The position numbers and the translations under genes are program-made. A DNA stretch of 32,291 nucleotides, taken from NCBI GenBank assembly GCA_041655595.1, contig JBBAFB010000008.1:1-32291 (forward strand), in the 5' to 3' direction. Source of the stretch: JBBAFB01 sp041655595. GTDB lineage: Bacteria; Bacillota; DULZ01. The notes under the pieces are model-generated. The model did not search any database. It was not told the DNA's origin and saw only the letters and a program-made list of their open reading frames with translations. Of this stretch, positions 1 through 7,283 are shown piece after piece (the stretch's first letter is position 1; each line of letters begins with the position of its first letter).

Positions 1-514
1 AAAAGTCACCAAAAACAGGGACCGCATCGCCTGAAAATACTATTTTTTCCGAAAAAGTTTTTAATGTTTCCACCAGTTCCGCCGGAGCTAATGCTTTTTT
101 AGGCAACAATTCCTCTAACTCATTATCAGTTTTTTTATATAGAGCTGTATATACTTCACTTTTTCTGGCATTTAGGATAGGACAAATCAGGCCCGGGCTC
201 TCAATCAGATTTAGGGCTAATACCTCCAAGGTAGACACTAAAATTAAAGGTTTTTTAGCCGCATAAGCCAAACCCTTAGCGGTGGACATGCCGATACGAA
301 GGCCGGTAAAGGATCCGGGTCCTCCTGATACAGCAATCCCGTTCAAATCCTCAACTTCCAACTCCGCTTCTTCCATTAGATTAGCCAACAAAGGCATTAA
401 ACGTTGGGAATGGGTTTTCCCCGTATTTAAAATTACCTCCGCCACGATGGTTTCTTCTGTTACAATAGCTACACTTGCCACATTGGTAGCGCTTTCAATC
501 GCCAGTACTTGCAA
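1..514 (-). CDS. tsaB: TsaB, tRNA threonylcarbamoyladenosine synthesis protein (3' end cut)
   Basis: This is the amino-terminal part, about 171 codons, of the TsaB/YeaZ protein, an inactive ASKHA-fold partner of TsaD and TsaE in making the t6A37 modification of tRNAs that read ANN codons. The translation opens with LQVLAIESATNVASVAIV and contains GGPGSFTGLRIG followed by AKGLAYA, which are the recognisable YeaZ motifs. The start is TTG at 514-512, 10 nt behind an AAGGAG at 530-525, and it overlaps the last 20 bases of tsaE, so the two are probably translationally coupled. The carboxy end lies beyond base 1. I am confident of the family; the only uncertainty is the non-ATG start. Confidence 0.9.
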   Translation of the reverse strand, partial: MQVLAIESATNVASVAIVTEETIVAEVILNTGKTHSQRLMPLLANLMEEAELEVEDLNGIAVSGGPGSFTGLRIGMSTAKGLAYAAKKPLILVSTLEVLALNLIESPGLICPILNARKSEVYTALYKKTDNELEELLPKKALAPAELVETLKTFSEKIVFSGDAVPVFGDF

Positions 515-974
515 GCCTTTTCAACTCCTTAAGCAAAGACCGATAATCTTTTTTCCCCCGTGCGGTAAAAGTCAATACTCTTTTATCCTGTTGATTCATT
601 ACCTTATCTATTTTAATTTCCATGGCTTCCTCGGGTAGCCAGGCAGTAATTTTTTCCGGCCACTCAATTGCCGTAATTCCATCTCCGTAAAAATATTCCT
701 CCAGACCAAGTTCTGGAATTTCTGTTTCCCTTTCAATACGGTAAGCATCTATATGGTAAAGGGGCGGGTTGCCCGGGTATTCATGAATAATGGTAAAGGT
801 AGGGCTGGTCACAGTTGCCCCAATTCCTAACCCTAATGCCAGGCCTTGAATAAAGGTTGTTTTACCTGCACCTAGGGTCCCGTTTATGAGAAGCAGGTTT
901 CCTTTTTGTAGCAAGCCACCCAAGGCCCTACCCAACTCCTTTGTTTGCTGGGGGTTATTTGTTTCTATTTGCAT
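495..974 (-). CDS. tsaE: TsaE, ATPase of tRNA t6A biosynthesis
   Basis: A 159-residue P-loop ATPase of the TsaE/YjeE family, which drives turnover of the TsaBDE complex in the bacterial t6A pathway in the cytoplasm. The Walker A loop GTLGAGKT sits at residues 32-39, followed by SPTF (57-60), HIDAYR (74-79) and EWPEK (104-108), the usual TsaE signature order. Length is normal for the family. The gene begins at an ATG and ends inside the start region of tsaB. An intergenic stretch of about 175 bp carrying an interspersed repeat separates it from the amidohydrolase upstream. Confidence 0.93.
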   Translation of the reverse strand: MQIETNNPQQTKELGRALGGLLQKGNLLLINGTLGAGKTTFIQGLALGLGIGATVTSPTFTIIHEYPGNPPLYHIDAYRIERETEIPELGLEEYFYGDGITAIEWPEKITAWLPEEAMEIKIDKVMNQQDKRVLTFTARGKKDYRSLLKELKRLASTGD

Positions 975-1012
975 TTTTGCACATCCTTTTTTAGTTGGAA
1001 AGCAGGGAAAAC

Positions 1013-1116
1013 CTTGTCAAGCGGTTGTCAAGCGGTTGTTTTTGAATGTTTTCCTTTGGGGTCACTTGCATGTATTTCTTGCTAGGAGATTCTTCGCTGC
1101 ACTCAGAATGACATTT
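1013..1116 (+). repeat. Interspersed repeat, copy A
   Basis: The copy opens with an 11-bp tandem duplication, GTCAAGCGGTT at 1016-1026 and again at 1027-1037. After a variable middle containing GCATGTAT it closes with GAGATTCTTC (1086-1095) and GAATGACAT (1106-1114). The same architecture recurs in reverse orientation at 8594-8680. It contains no plausible coding region. The GAGATTCTTC/AGAATGACA tail resembles a short repeat that I recall from many bacterial intergenic regions, but I could not check this. Confidence 0.6.
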
Positions 1117-1149
1117 AAGTGTGAACCTACCACAATGTAATTCTACTTT

Positions 1150-2298
1150 TTACTTTCTACTTTCCACTTTCTCTCCATTTATGTAAACTGCCGTTATTTT
1201 TGTTTTCAAATCGAAGATTGAGCCGTCCAAAATGATTAAATCCGCATCCTTACCAGGCTTCAGGCTGCCCACGCGATCTGCTATACCTAAAACTTCGGCT
1301 CCATTAATAGTGATTGCCCTCAGGGCATCCTTTTCTTTCATTCCCTCTTTTACCGCTAAAGCACCACACAAAAATAAATACTGAATTGGAGTTTCGGGGT
1401 GATCCGTACAAAGAGCAACTTTAATTCCGGCTTCGGCCAAAATACCTGCCGTAGCAAAGCTACGGTTTTTCATCTCTACCTTCGCCCGACTGGTAAGGCT
1501 GGGACCAACCACTACAGAAACCTGGCTTTCCTTTAGTTCATCCACTATTAAATGCCCTTCCGTACAATGCTCTATAATAATGGGGACCTGAAACTCTTTC
1601 GCAATTCTTAAGGCAGTTAAAATATCATCGCTTCGGTGAGCATGGGCTCTCAGGGGGATTTTGTTTTCCAACACTAGGCCTATTTGTTCCAGCCCCAAAT
1701 CCGGCTCAAAGTCATCCTTCTCCTCTTTTCCGTTTAAATAATGTCTAGCTTTCACTAGCTGATTCCTGAGCAAGGCCGCTACCGCCATTCTGGTGACAGG
1801 CTTTTTCTTTTGCTCTCCATACACCCTTTTAGGATTTTCCCCAAAGGCAATTTTTAACCCCGCTGTTTCCTTAATAACCATCTCATCAATAGTTTTACCA
1901 AAGGTTTTCAGCACCGCACAGGAACCGCCAACTACATTGGCACTTCCAGGACAAATACCGACGGTGGTCACACCACCTTCCAAGGCATCTAAAAACCCCT
2001 GATCCGTGGGATTAATGGCATCCAAGGCCCTTAGCTCCGGGGTAATGGGATCACTGTATTCGTTGGCATCATTGCCTTCAACTCTGTAAATTTCTTCGTA
2101 AATACCCAGGTGGCAATGTGGATCAATCAAACCGGGCATTACTGTCATTCCTGTCAAATCAATTATTTCCGTTCCAATGGGAAAGGTATCGCCCCCCTTG
2201 CCAATGGATATTATCTTGCCATTATCAATCAAAAGATAACCCTGCTCAAAATCTTCTTCTTCCATGGTCAAGATACGGCCGTTAACCAAAGCCTTCAC
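1150..2298 (-). CDS. Metal-dependent amidohydrolase (imidazolonepropionase-like)
   Basis: An amidohydrolase-superfamily enzyme of about 382 residues with a TIM-barrel core and a split beta-sandwich. The metal-ligand set is visible: HCH near residue 61, HAH near 219, EHC near 244 and TDH near 299. The closing region GSLKPGKDADLIILDG is typical of imidazolonepropionase-like enzymes (COG1228). The substrate cannot be read from the sequence. The frame is open to a TTG at 2307, but that codon abuts the GGAAAGGAG ribosome site. GTG at 2298, 9 nt downstream of the site, gives the sensible start MKALVNGRI; TTG at 2301 is also possible. It lies 44 bp behind the C26-type hydrolase gene, so the two are probably cotranscribed and may act on related amides. 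Confidence 0.85.
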   Translation of the reverse strand: MKALVNGRILTMEEEDFEQGYLLIDNGKIISIGKGGDTFPIGTEIIDLTGMTVMPGLIDPHCHLGIYEEIYRVEGNDANEYSDPITPELRALDAINPTDQGFLDALEGGVTTVGICPGSANVVGGSCAVLKTFGKTIDEMVIKETAGLKIAFGENPKRVYGEQKKKPVTRMAVAALLRNQLVKARHYLNGKEEKDDFEPDLGLEQIGLVLENKIPLRAHAHRSDDILTALRIAKEFQVPIIIEHCTEGHLIVDELKESQVSVVVGPSLTSRAKVEMKNRSFATAGILAEAGIKVALCTDHPETPIQYLFLCGALAVKEGMKEKDALRAITINGAEVLGIADRVGSLKPGKDADLIILDGSIFDLKTKITAVYINGEKVESRK

Positions 2299-2342
2299 CA
2301 AGACCAACTCCTTTCCAAGATTACACCTGTAATATGTTCTTG

Positions 2343-3050
2343 CTAAAGGGCTATATTCCCTTTAATTGCACTTATTAAACCCAAAAAAAGCTTCCTTTGG
2401 CTGTCATTTTCTTTCCATAAACGCTCCGGATGCCATTGAACCCCTAAAGCAAAGCCCTGTTTTTTTTCAACCCCTTCAATTACCCCATCACCGGCCCAAG
2501 CCACCGGCTGAAAATCCCTGCCGCAAGATTTTACCGCTTGATGATGAAAGCTGTTAACCTTGATGGTTTCTAAACCGCTTAAATTATACAGTAAAGAAGG
2601 TTTTTTGATAAATACCTCGTGGCTGGTATGGTTTTTAGGAGCCTGTTGGTTGTGTTGCATGCTCTCGGGCAGCTGCGAAGGAAGATCTTGAAACAAGGTG
2701 CCACCGGCAGCCACATTGAGCACTTGAAGGCCGCGGCAAATACCCAGAACAGGCTTTCGGCCGTCCAGGAAGAGCCGGCATAAATTAAGCTCAAAAAAAT
2801 CTCTGTCAGGGTTTACAAAGCCTAGGCCTTGGCGGGGATGCTCGCCAAACAATAGTGGGTTTAAATCCTCGCCCCCCGTTAATATTAAACCGTCTATTTT
2901 TTCTGAATATCCAAGTATGGTCCGGCTGTTCAAGGTGGTAGGCAGCAATACGGGCAGGCCGCCTGCCCCTTCAATTGCCTCTTTGTAACAATCATTGAGC
3001 AGCTGATTTTCTCCGCTGTAGGAACAACTAACTCCCACTAAAGGTCTCAT
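2343..3050 (-). CDS. Gamma-glutamyl-GABA hydrolase-like class I amidotransferase (peptidase C26)
   Basis: A 235-residue cytoplasmic hydrolase with the class I glutamine amidotransferase fold. The nucleophile elbow GICRGLQ puts the catalytic cysteine at residue 105, and QWHPE at 205-209 supplies the histidine and glutamate. TGGEDLNP near residue 58 is typical of the PuuD/C26 branch, which cleaves gamma-glutamyl amides such as gamma-glutamyl-GABA. No polyamine genes are nearby, so the physiological substrate is open. The start is ATG behind AAAGGGG. That ribosome site lies inside an inverted repeat (3059-3083), which could limit translation. Confidence 0.85.
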   Translation of the reverse strand: MRPLVGVSCSYSGENQLLNDCYKEAIEGAGGLPVLLPTTLNSRTILGYSEKIDGLILTGGEDLNPLLFGEHPRQGLGFVNPDRDFFELNLCRLFLDGRKPVLGICRGLQVLNVAAGGTLFQDLPSQLPESMQHNQQAPKNHTSHEVFIKKPSLLYNLSGLETIKVNSFHHQAVKSCGRDFQPVAWAGDGVIEGVEKKQGFALGVQWHPERLWKENDSQRKLFLGLISAIKGNIAL

Positions 3051-3058
3051 AGGTACAC

Positions 3059-3083
3059 CCCTTTATCTTTATCTAATAAAGGG
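3059..3083 (-). promoter_or_regulatory. Inverted repeat overlapping the ribosome binding site of the C26 hydrolase
   Basis: Perfect 8-bp arms, CCCTTTAT (3059-3066) and ATAAAGGG (3076-3083), are separated by 9 nt. In the mRNA the downstream arm contains most of the AAAGGGG Shine-Dalgarno of the hydrolase gene, so the hairpin would hide it. Whether this is regulatory is inference. Confidence 0.4.
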
Positions 3084-3112
3084 TATGCCTCAACACCAAA
3101 TCATAGCATCCA

Positions 3113-3149
3113 TAAAAACAAAAATGCCCTTCCCCTGCAGGTCTAGGCA
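3113..3149 (-). terminator. Possible weak intrinsic terminator after mazF
   Basis: On the minus strand a short stem, TGCCT against AGGGCA with a bulge, is followed by TTTTTGTTTTT. The U-run is good but the stem is short and the loop is long, so this may only partly separate mazEF from the hydrolase gene. Confidence 0.35.
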
Positions 3150-3163
3150 CTCCTACTTAAAGC

Positions 3164-3520
3164 TTATACTTCCGCCAGGCCAAGGCTGACATTTAATGCC
3201 CCATCCACCTTGGTCATAATCTCTTCCTCCAAAACCGCCACCTTATGTCTTAAGCGACTCTTATCAATGGTTCTGATTTGTTCCAGCAAAATAACAGAAT
3301 CCCTTTCCAGACCGCTTTGGCTGGCGCTTACCTCTACATGAGTAGGTAGTTTAGCCTTAAAAATCTGAGAAGTAATTGCAGCCACAATGGTAGTGGGACT
3401 GTACTGATTGCCAATATCATTTTGGATAATCAGAACCGGCCTGGTCCCACCCTGCTCGGAACCCACCACCGGATTCAGCTGTGCGAAATAAATATCGCCT
3501 CGCTTGATTTGCATTCTCAT
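3164..3520 (-). CDS. mazF: EndoA/MazF-type mRNA interferase toxin
   Basis: A 118-residue MazF/PemK-family toxin, very close in layout to Bacillus subtilis EndoA (NdoA). These are ribosome-independent endoribonucleases that cut single-stranded mRNA; B. subtilis EndoA cuts at UACAU. The family stretches KRGDIYFAQLNPVVGSEQGG, TRPVLIIQND and RDSVILLEQIRTIDK are intact, so the toxin looks functional. The frame is open upstream to a GTG at 3526, but ATG at 3520 overlaps the antitoxin stop as ATGA and lies 5 nt behind GGAG, so I take it as the start. The overlap implies translational coupling with the antitoxin. Confidence 0.95.
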   Translation of the reverse strand: MRMQIKRGDIYFAQLNPVVGSEQGGTRPVLIIQNDIGNQYSPTTIVAAITSQIFKAKLPTHVEVSASQSGLERDSVILLEQIRTIDKSRLRHKVAVLEEEIMTKVDGALNVSLGLAEV

Positions 3521-3792
3521 TTGCACTCCGCTAATCTTTCTTCAAAATAACCTTGCACTTCGTTTTCAATTTCATAATTTTCCGTAGCTAATTTTAAATT
3601 GATTTGAGCCATTTCTTGATAGCCTTGCTTCATCTGGTCCCGCAGCCTTCGCCTTTTTTTCTCAGCAATATAGAGTTTGGTGGCTTCTCTGATAAACTCA
3701 CTGCGATTACGTTTTTCCATAGAAACCAAACCGTCTACTTCCTCTAAAAGCTGTTCAGGGATGCTGATCATAATTCTTTTAACACCGGACAA
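3517..3792 (-). CDS. mazE: EndoAI/MazE-type antitoxin (ribbon-helix-helix)
   Basis: An antitoxin of about 91 residues, the cognate partner of the downstream toxin. The amino-terminal KRIMISIPEQLLEEVDGLV and the RSEFIREATKLYI helix form a CopG-like ribbon-helix-helix DNA-binding domain, expected to bind its own promoter. The acidic tail (ENEVQGYFEERL) matches the toxin-binding end of EndoAI. The open frame reaches a TTG at 3810, but that triplet is part of the TTGGAGGAGGTG ribosome site. The TTG at 3792, 6 nt downstream of the site, gives the family's normal length and is my chosen start. Confidence 0.92.
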   Translation of the reverse strand: MSGVKRIMISIPEQLLEEVDGLVSMEKRNRSEFIREATKLYIAEKKRRRLRDQMKQGYQEMAQINLKLATENYEIENEVQGYFEERLAECK

Positions 3793-3851
3793 GGAAGGCA
3801 CCTCCTCCAACTTTTCCTGCCATTATAGTATTGCATCAAAGAATGCTATTC

Positions 3852-3868
3852 ATGCTATTTTATAGCAT
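3852..3868. promoter_or_regulatory. Candidate mazEF operator (inverted repeat)
   Basis: ATGCTAT (3852-3858) and ATAGCAT (3862-3868) form a perfect 7-bp inverted repeat with a 3-nt spacer. A further half-site, GAATGCTATT, occurs at 3841-3850. The dyad lies about 12-28 nt downstream of the predicted transcription start of mazEF. Its place fits autorepression by the ribbon-helix-helix antitoxin; binding is inferred only. Confidence 0.5.
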
Positions 3869-3886
3869 ATAGCTAAGTCATACTCT

Positions 3887-3915
3887 ATTATAGCCATTTA
3901 ACAACTGAGTGGCAA
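3887..3915 (-). promoter_or_regulatory. Promoter of mazEF
   Basis: On the minus strand TTGCCA (3915-3910) and TATAAT (3892-3887) are separated by exactly 17 nt, a near-consensus housekeeping promoter. It sits between the end of alr and mazE, giving the toxin-antitoxin pair its own transcription in addition to any read-through from alr. Confidence 0.7.
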
Positions 3916-3965
3916 GTTAAGTAAGGCCGAAAAATAACCAATCTGGCACTCTTTTTGATGGTATT

Positions 3966-5084
3966 TTAAGGCAAGTGCCTTCTGGCCACCCGAGAGCTAA
4001 TAGAACAGACTACTTCATAGTTAATAGTATTAAGCCGCCTTGCTATTTCATCACTGGTTATTTCTTCCTTTCCCTGCTTTCCGATCAGGACAGCTTCGTC
4101 ACCAACCGCAACGGCTTCTATCTCCGTAACATCCACCATCAACTGATCCATACAGACTTTGCCCGCAATCTTTGCCCTTTTCCCCCTAATCAGGGCTTCT
4201 CCTTGATTGGATAATAAACGGTTAATGCCATCTGCATAGCCCAAAGGTAAAGTAGCGATCACGCTGGGGCGATTTACCACATAGGTTCCCCCATAGCTGA
4301 TGGCAGTACCGGGCCCCACTTCCTTTAAATGAACTATTTTGGTTTTAAGGGAAAGAGCCGGCCTGAAATCAACTCTTTTTTCTACTTCCTCCCGGTAGGG
4401 ATATAAGCCGTAAACTATGATACCGGCTCTCACTAAATCCAACCGGGATTCGGGCAGGTTGAGAATAGCAGCACTATTAGCCGTATGTTTTACAGGGATA
4501 ATGATGCCTTCGGCTTCCAAGCCTTGAATAAACTCCTGAAACAATTGCAGTTGTCTTAGGGCGGTTGTTTTATCCGAGTTTCCCGCATCAGCTAAATGAG
4601 TATAAATTCCTTGAACAACCAGGTAGGATAATTGGGACAGCTCTTTAATTGTTTTTAAACTTGCTTTGACCGGGGCAAAACCCAATCTGCTCATGCCCGT
4701 ATCTATTTTAACATGAATTTGTGCCTTGCTATTTAATTTTTTTGCTGCTTCATTTAAAACCAACCCTTGCTCCGGGCTAAAAACGGTCTGAGTAATTTTG
4801 TGAGCTACGGTAGTTAAAGCATCTTCAGGTGAAGTATAACCCAGAATTAAAACCGGGGCTTCAATCCCCCCATATCTGATTTCCAATGCCTCTTCCAACG
4901 AACTAACTCCCAGCCAAGTTGCCCCGGAGGATAAAGCGCTCTTAGCTACCGGAATTGCCCCATGCCCGTAAGCATCCGCTTTAATAATAGCCATTAATTC
5001 TGTTGTCGGTTCTAACAGTTTTTTTATTAAATTACAATTGTGCTCTATCGCTGTTAAATCTATCTCTGCCCAAACGGGACGCAT
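3966..5084 (-). CDS. alr: Alanine racemase
   Basis: A 372-residue fold-type III PLP enzyme that interconverts L- and D-alanine for peptidoglycan. The PLP lysine is K35 in IKADAYGHGA, and the second catalytic base is Y264 in AISYGGTYV, followed by LGYADGINR. The fingerprints KIDTGMSRLGF and GMSRLG are also present. Length is typical. It lies 35 bp downstream of nnr, and the acpS-nnr-alr-mazEF order is common in Firmicutes. Confidence 0.96.
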   Translation of the reverse strand: MRPVWAEIDLTAIEHNCNLIKKLLEPTTELMAIIKADAYGHGAIPVAKSALSSGATWLGVSSLEEALEIRYGGIEAPVLILGYTSPEDALTTVAHKITQTVFSPEQGLVLNEAAKKLNSKAQIHVKIDTGMSRLGFAPVKASLKTIKELSQLSYLVVQGIYTHLADAGNSDKTTALRQLQLFQEFIQGLEAEGIIIPVKHTANSAAILNLPESRLDLVRAGIIVYGLYPYREEVEKRVDFRPALSLKTKIVHLKEVGPGTAISYGGTYVVNRPSVIATLPLGYADGINRLLSNQGEALIRGKRAKIAGKVCMDQLMVDVTEIEAVAVGDEAVLIGKQGKEEITSDEIARRLNTINYEVVCSISSRVARRHLP

Positions 5085-5119
5085 CTTCCGACCTTCTTCC
5101 TTGTTGATTTCCTACTAGT

Positions 5120-6730
5120 TCAGCCGATTTTGATTAACCTTTCATTAATAATTGGCTGTTTATCAGCGGAACCCTGTTTAAGATTTAAAAATGCCATTGG
5201 TAAAAAATCCAACAAGTCTCCCGCTGTTAATGAAAAATGACCTTTTTGCTCTGCCGCCAAATCTCCGGCCAAGCCGTGGAGGTAAACAGCCAGGATAGCG
5301 GCTTCCGTAGTTTTCAAACCTTGACCCAAAAAGGAGGCCACCATCCCCGCCAACACATCACCGCTGCCGCCGGTGGCCAAGCCTGAATTGCCGCCGGAAT
5401 TAACATAAAGATTGCCCAAGGGATCCGCCACCAATGTTTTTGCCCCTTTTAAAACAACTACCACTTGCCAATCTCTTGCCGCCTCTTTTGCTATTTGCAC
5501 CCTGTCGGCTTGTACATCCTTTACCTGCACTCCCAGTAGACCCGCCATTTCACCAGGGTGAGGAGTTATAACTAGGGGGCCTTTGACGTTCCTAAATAAT
5601 TCTTTTAAGTTTTCCCCCCGGAGTAAATTAAGTGCATCCGCATCCAAAACGGCGGGTCTTTCCAGCCTACCCAAAACAGCCTTCAATAAAGATCCGGTAC
5701 TGGGGTGTCTAAACATTCCCGGACCGAATAAATAGGCCTCTATACCACCTTGTAAAGACAAAATGGGTTCCAGTGCCTCCAGACCAATGGACATTACCTC
5801 GGTCTCCGGCAATGGCTTGGTCATTATCTCGGTTGTTTTAATTTCCATTATATAATTAAGAGAACGAGGAATACCGGCGGTTACCAAGCCGGAACCTGTT
5901 CTTAAGGCTGCTTCGGCTGCCAAACAAATAGCCCCGGTCATACCTTCGGAGCCTCCGACTGCAAATACATGGCCGAAGGTACCCTTGTGACCGGTGGAGG
6001 GGCGTAGGGGAAGCAGTCCTTGGCAAAGCTCCTCACTAATTAATTGTGTTTTCAAGTCGGCCTTTTTAATTAATTGAGCAGGCAGGGAAATATCCCCTAA
6101 CCAAAGCTCCCCCGCAAAACTAGCCCCGGGCTCCAACAAAAGCCCTATTTTGGGCAAACCGAAGGTAACAGTGGCATTGGCCCTAATAGCGATTTGCCCG
6201 ACTTGGCCGGTATTAGCATGTAAACCGGAGGGTAAATCTACAGCAATAATAGGAATATTATTTTCATTAAGCATATTCAGTAAATCCATAGCCAAACCCG
6301 TTACATTTCCTTTAAAACCCGTACCGTACAGGGCATCAATGATTAAATCCGTATTAATTAAAGCCAGTGCTACCCTTTGTAAATCCGATTCCCTTTGCAA
6401 GAAGCGGGTTTTACCCCCGAAACGCTGAAATGCCCGATAATTAGTTAAGGCATCACCGGTTAACTCTTCCGGACGACAAATCATAAAAACACTTACAATA
6501 GCTCCGGCCTGACTTAACAGCCGTGCGGCGGCAAAGCCGTCCCCTCCGTTATTACCTTTTCCGGTAAAAACGAGAATCCGCTTGTTTGCTAATTGGTTGT
6601 TCAGCTTAAAACTAGCCAGTTCAGCCACCCTTAAAGCCGCCTGCTCCATTAGTACCATGCTCGACAAAAAGTAATTTTGAATGGTGTCCTGATCCAATTT
6701 TCTCATTTCTTCACCGGTAACTAAATACAT
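5120..6730 (-). CDS. nnr: Bifunctional NAD(P)HX epimerase / ADP-dependent dehydratase
   Basis: A 536-residue repair enzyme for hydrated NAD(P)H. The amino half (about 1-220) is the YjeF_N epimerase domain with GKGNNGGDG at 57-65 and ALYGTGF near 133. The carboxy half (about 235-515) is the ribokinase-like ADP-dependent dehydratase, with GHVFAVGGSEGMTGA near 253, DADALN at 363-368, HPGEM at 391-395 and GGSGDVLAG at 454-462. Together they return S- and R-NAD(P)HX to NAD(P)H. The start ATG follows GAGGTGATGAA. The gene begins only 10 bp after acpS ends. Confidence 0.95.
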   Translation of the reverse strand: MYLVTGEEMRKLDQDTIQNYFLSSMVLMEQAALRVAELASFKLNNQLANKRILVFTGKGNNGGDGFAAARLLSQAGAIVSVFMICRPEELTGDALTNYRAFQRFGGKTRFLQRESDLQRVALALINTDLIIDALYGTGFKGNVTGLAMDLLNMLNENNIPIIAVDLPSGLHANTGQVGQIAIRANATVTFGLPKIGLLLEPGASFAGELWLGDISLPAQLIKKADLKTQLISEELCQGLLPLRPSTGHKGTFGHVFAVGGSEGMTGAICLAAEAALRTGSGLVTAGIPRSLNYIMEIKTTEIMTKPLPETEVMSIGLEALEPILSLQGGIEAYLFGPGMFRHPSTGSLLKAVLGRLERPAVLDADALNLLRGENLKELFRNVKGPLVITPHPGEMAGLLGVQVKDVQADRVQIAKEAARDWQVVVVLKGAKTLVADPLGNLYVNSGGNSGLATGGSGDVLAGMVASFLGQGLKTTEAAILAVYLHGLAGDLAAEQKGHFSLTAGDLLDFLPMAFLNLKQGSADKQPIINERLIKIG

Positions 6731-6740
6731 TTCATCACCT

Positions 6741-7130
6741 CTATTTCTGTAAATCCATTCTTTTTTCTGCTAACGCAAAGGCGAGGCCGTGGTTTTTATT
6801 ATGACTTAAGCTTAAATGCCAATAATTTATCCCTTGTTTTTGGGCCATGGCCAGGGCTTTTCCCGCCAGAAAAATCTCCGGTTTACCTTGGGAATTTCTT
6901 TTAATTTCTATTTCGTTAAAACCACACTGAGAAAGACCCACCCCCAGAGCCTTCATCACCGCCTCTTTAGCAGCAAACCTAGCAGCCAAAGAGGGCCAGG
7001 GGTTTTTTCTGCTGAAGCAGTACTGCCTTTCCGCTTCAGTAAAGATTTTTAACAGCAAGCCTGCTCTCCTGCTTATCGCTTTTTCTACCCGCCCAATCTC
7101 GATTATGTCTGTTCCGATTCCAATAATCAT
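6741..7130 (-). CDS. acpS: Holo-[acyl-carrier-protein] synthase
   Basis: A 129-residue phosphopantetheinyl transferase that moves 4'-phosphopantetheine from CoA to acyl carrier protein. It shows the two family signatures: GIGTDIIEIGRV at 4-15, with the metal-binding aspartate D8, and ARFAAKEAVMKALG near residues 51-64. The start ATG is preceded by AAAGGGG. It heads the minus-strand run acpS-nnr-alr. Confidence 0.96.
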   Translation of the reverse strand: MIIGIGTDIIEIGRVEKAISRRAGLLLKIFTEAERQYCFSRKNPWPSLAARFAAKEAVMKALGVGLSQCGFNEIEIKRNSQGKPEIFLAGKALAMAQKQGINYWHLSLSHNKNHGLAFALAEKRMDLQK

Positions 7131-7283
7131 ATTATACCCCTTTAAAATAATAATTTAAATTTCGGCATTAACTCCCTATTGACCTGCAAATTTGCTTAAT
7201 TATTCAATTTTAATTGACAGGCGCTTCATTCTTAGGCAACATAGTGGTAAGAACAAATTGTGCTTGCACTGGAGGGTTGCTTC

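Noticed and set aside
7214..7245. TTGACA at 7214-7219 as promoter of the LytS-type kinase
   Set aside because: No acceptable -10 element lies at 16-18 nt; only poor matches occur, so I did not list it.
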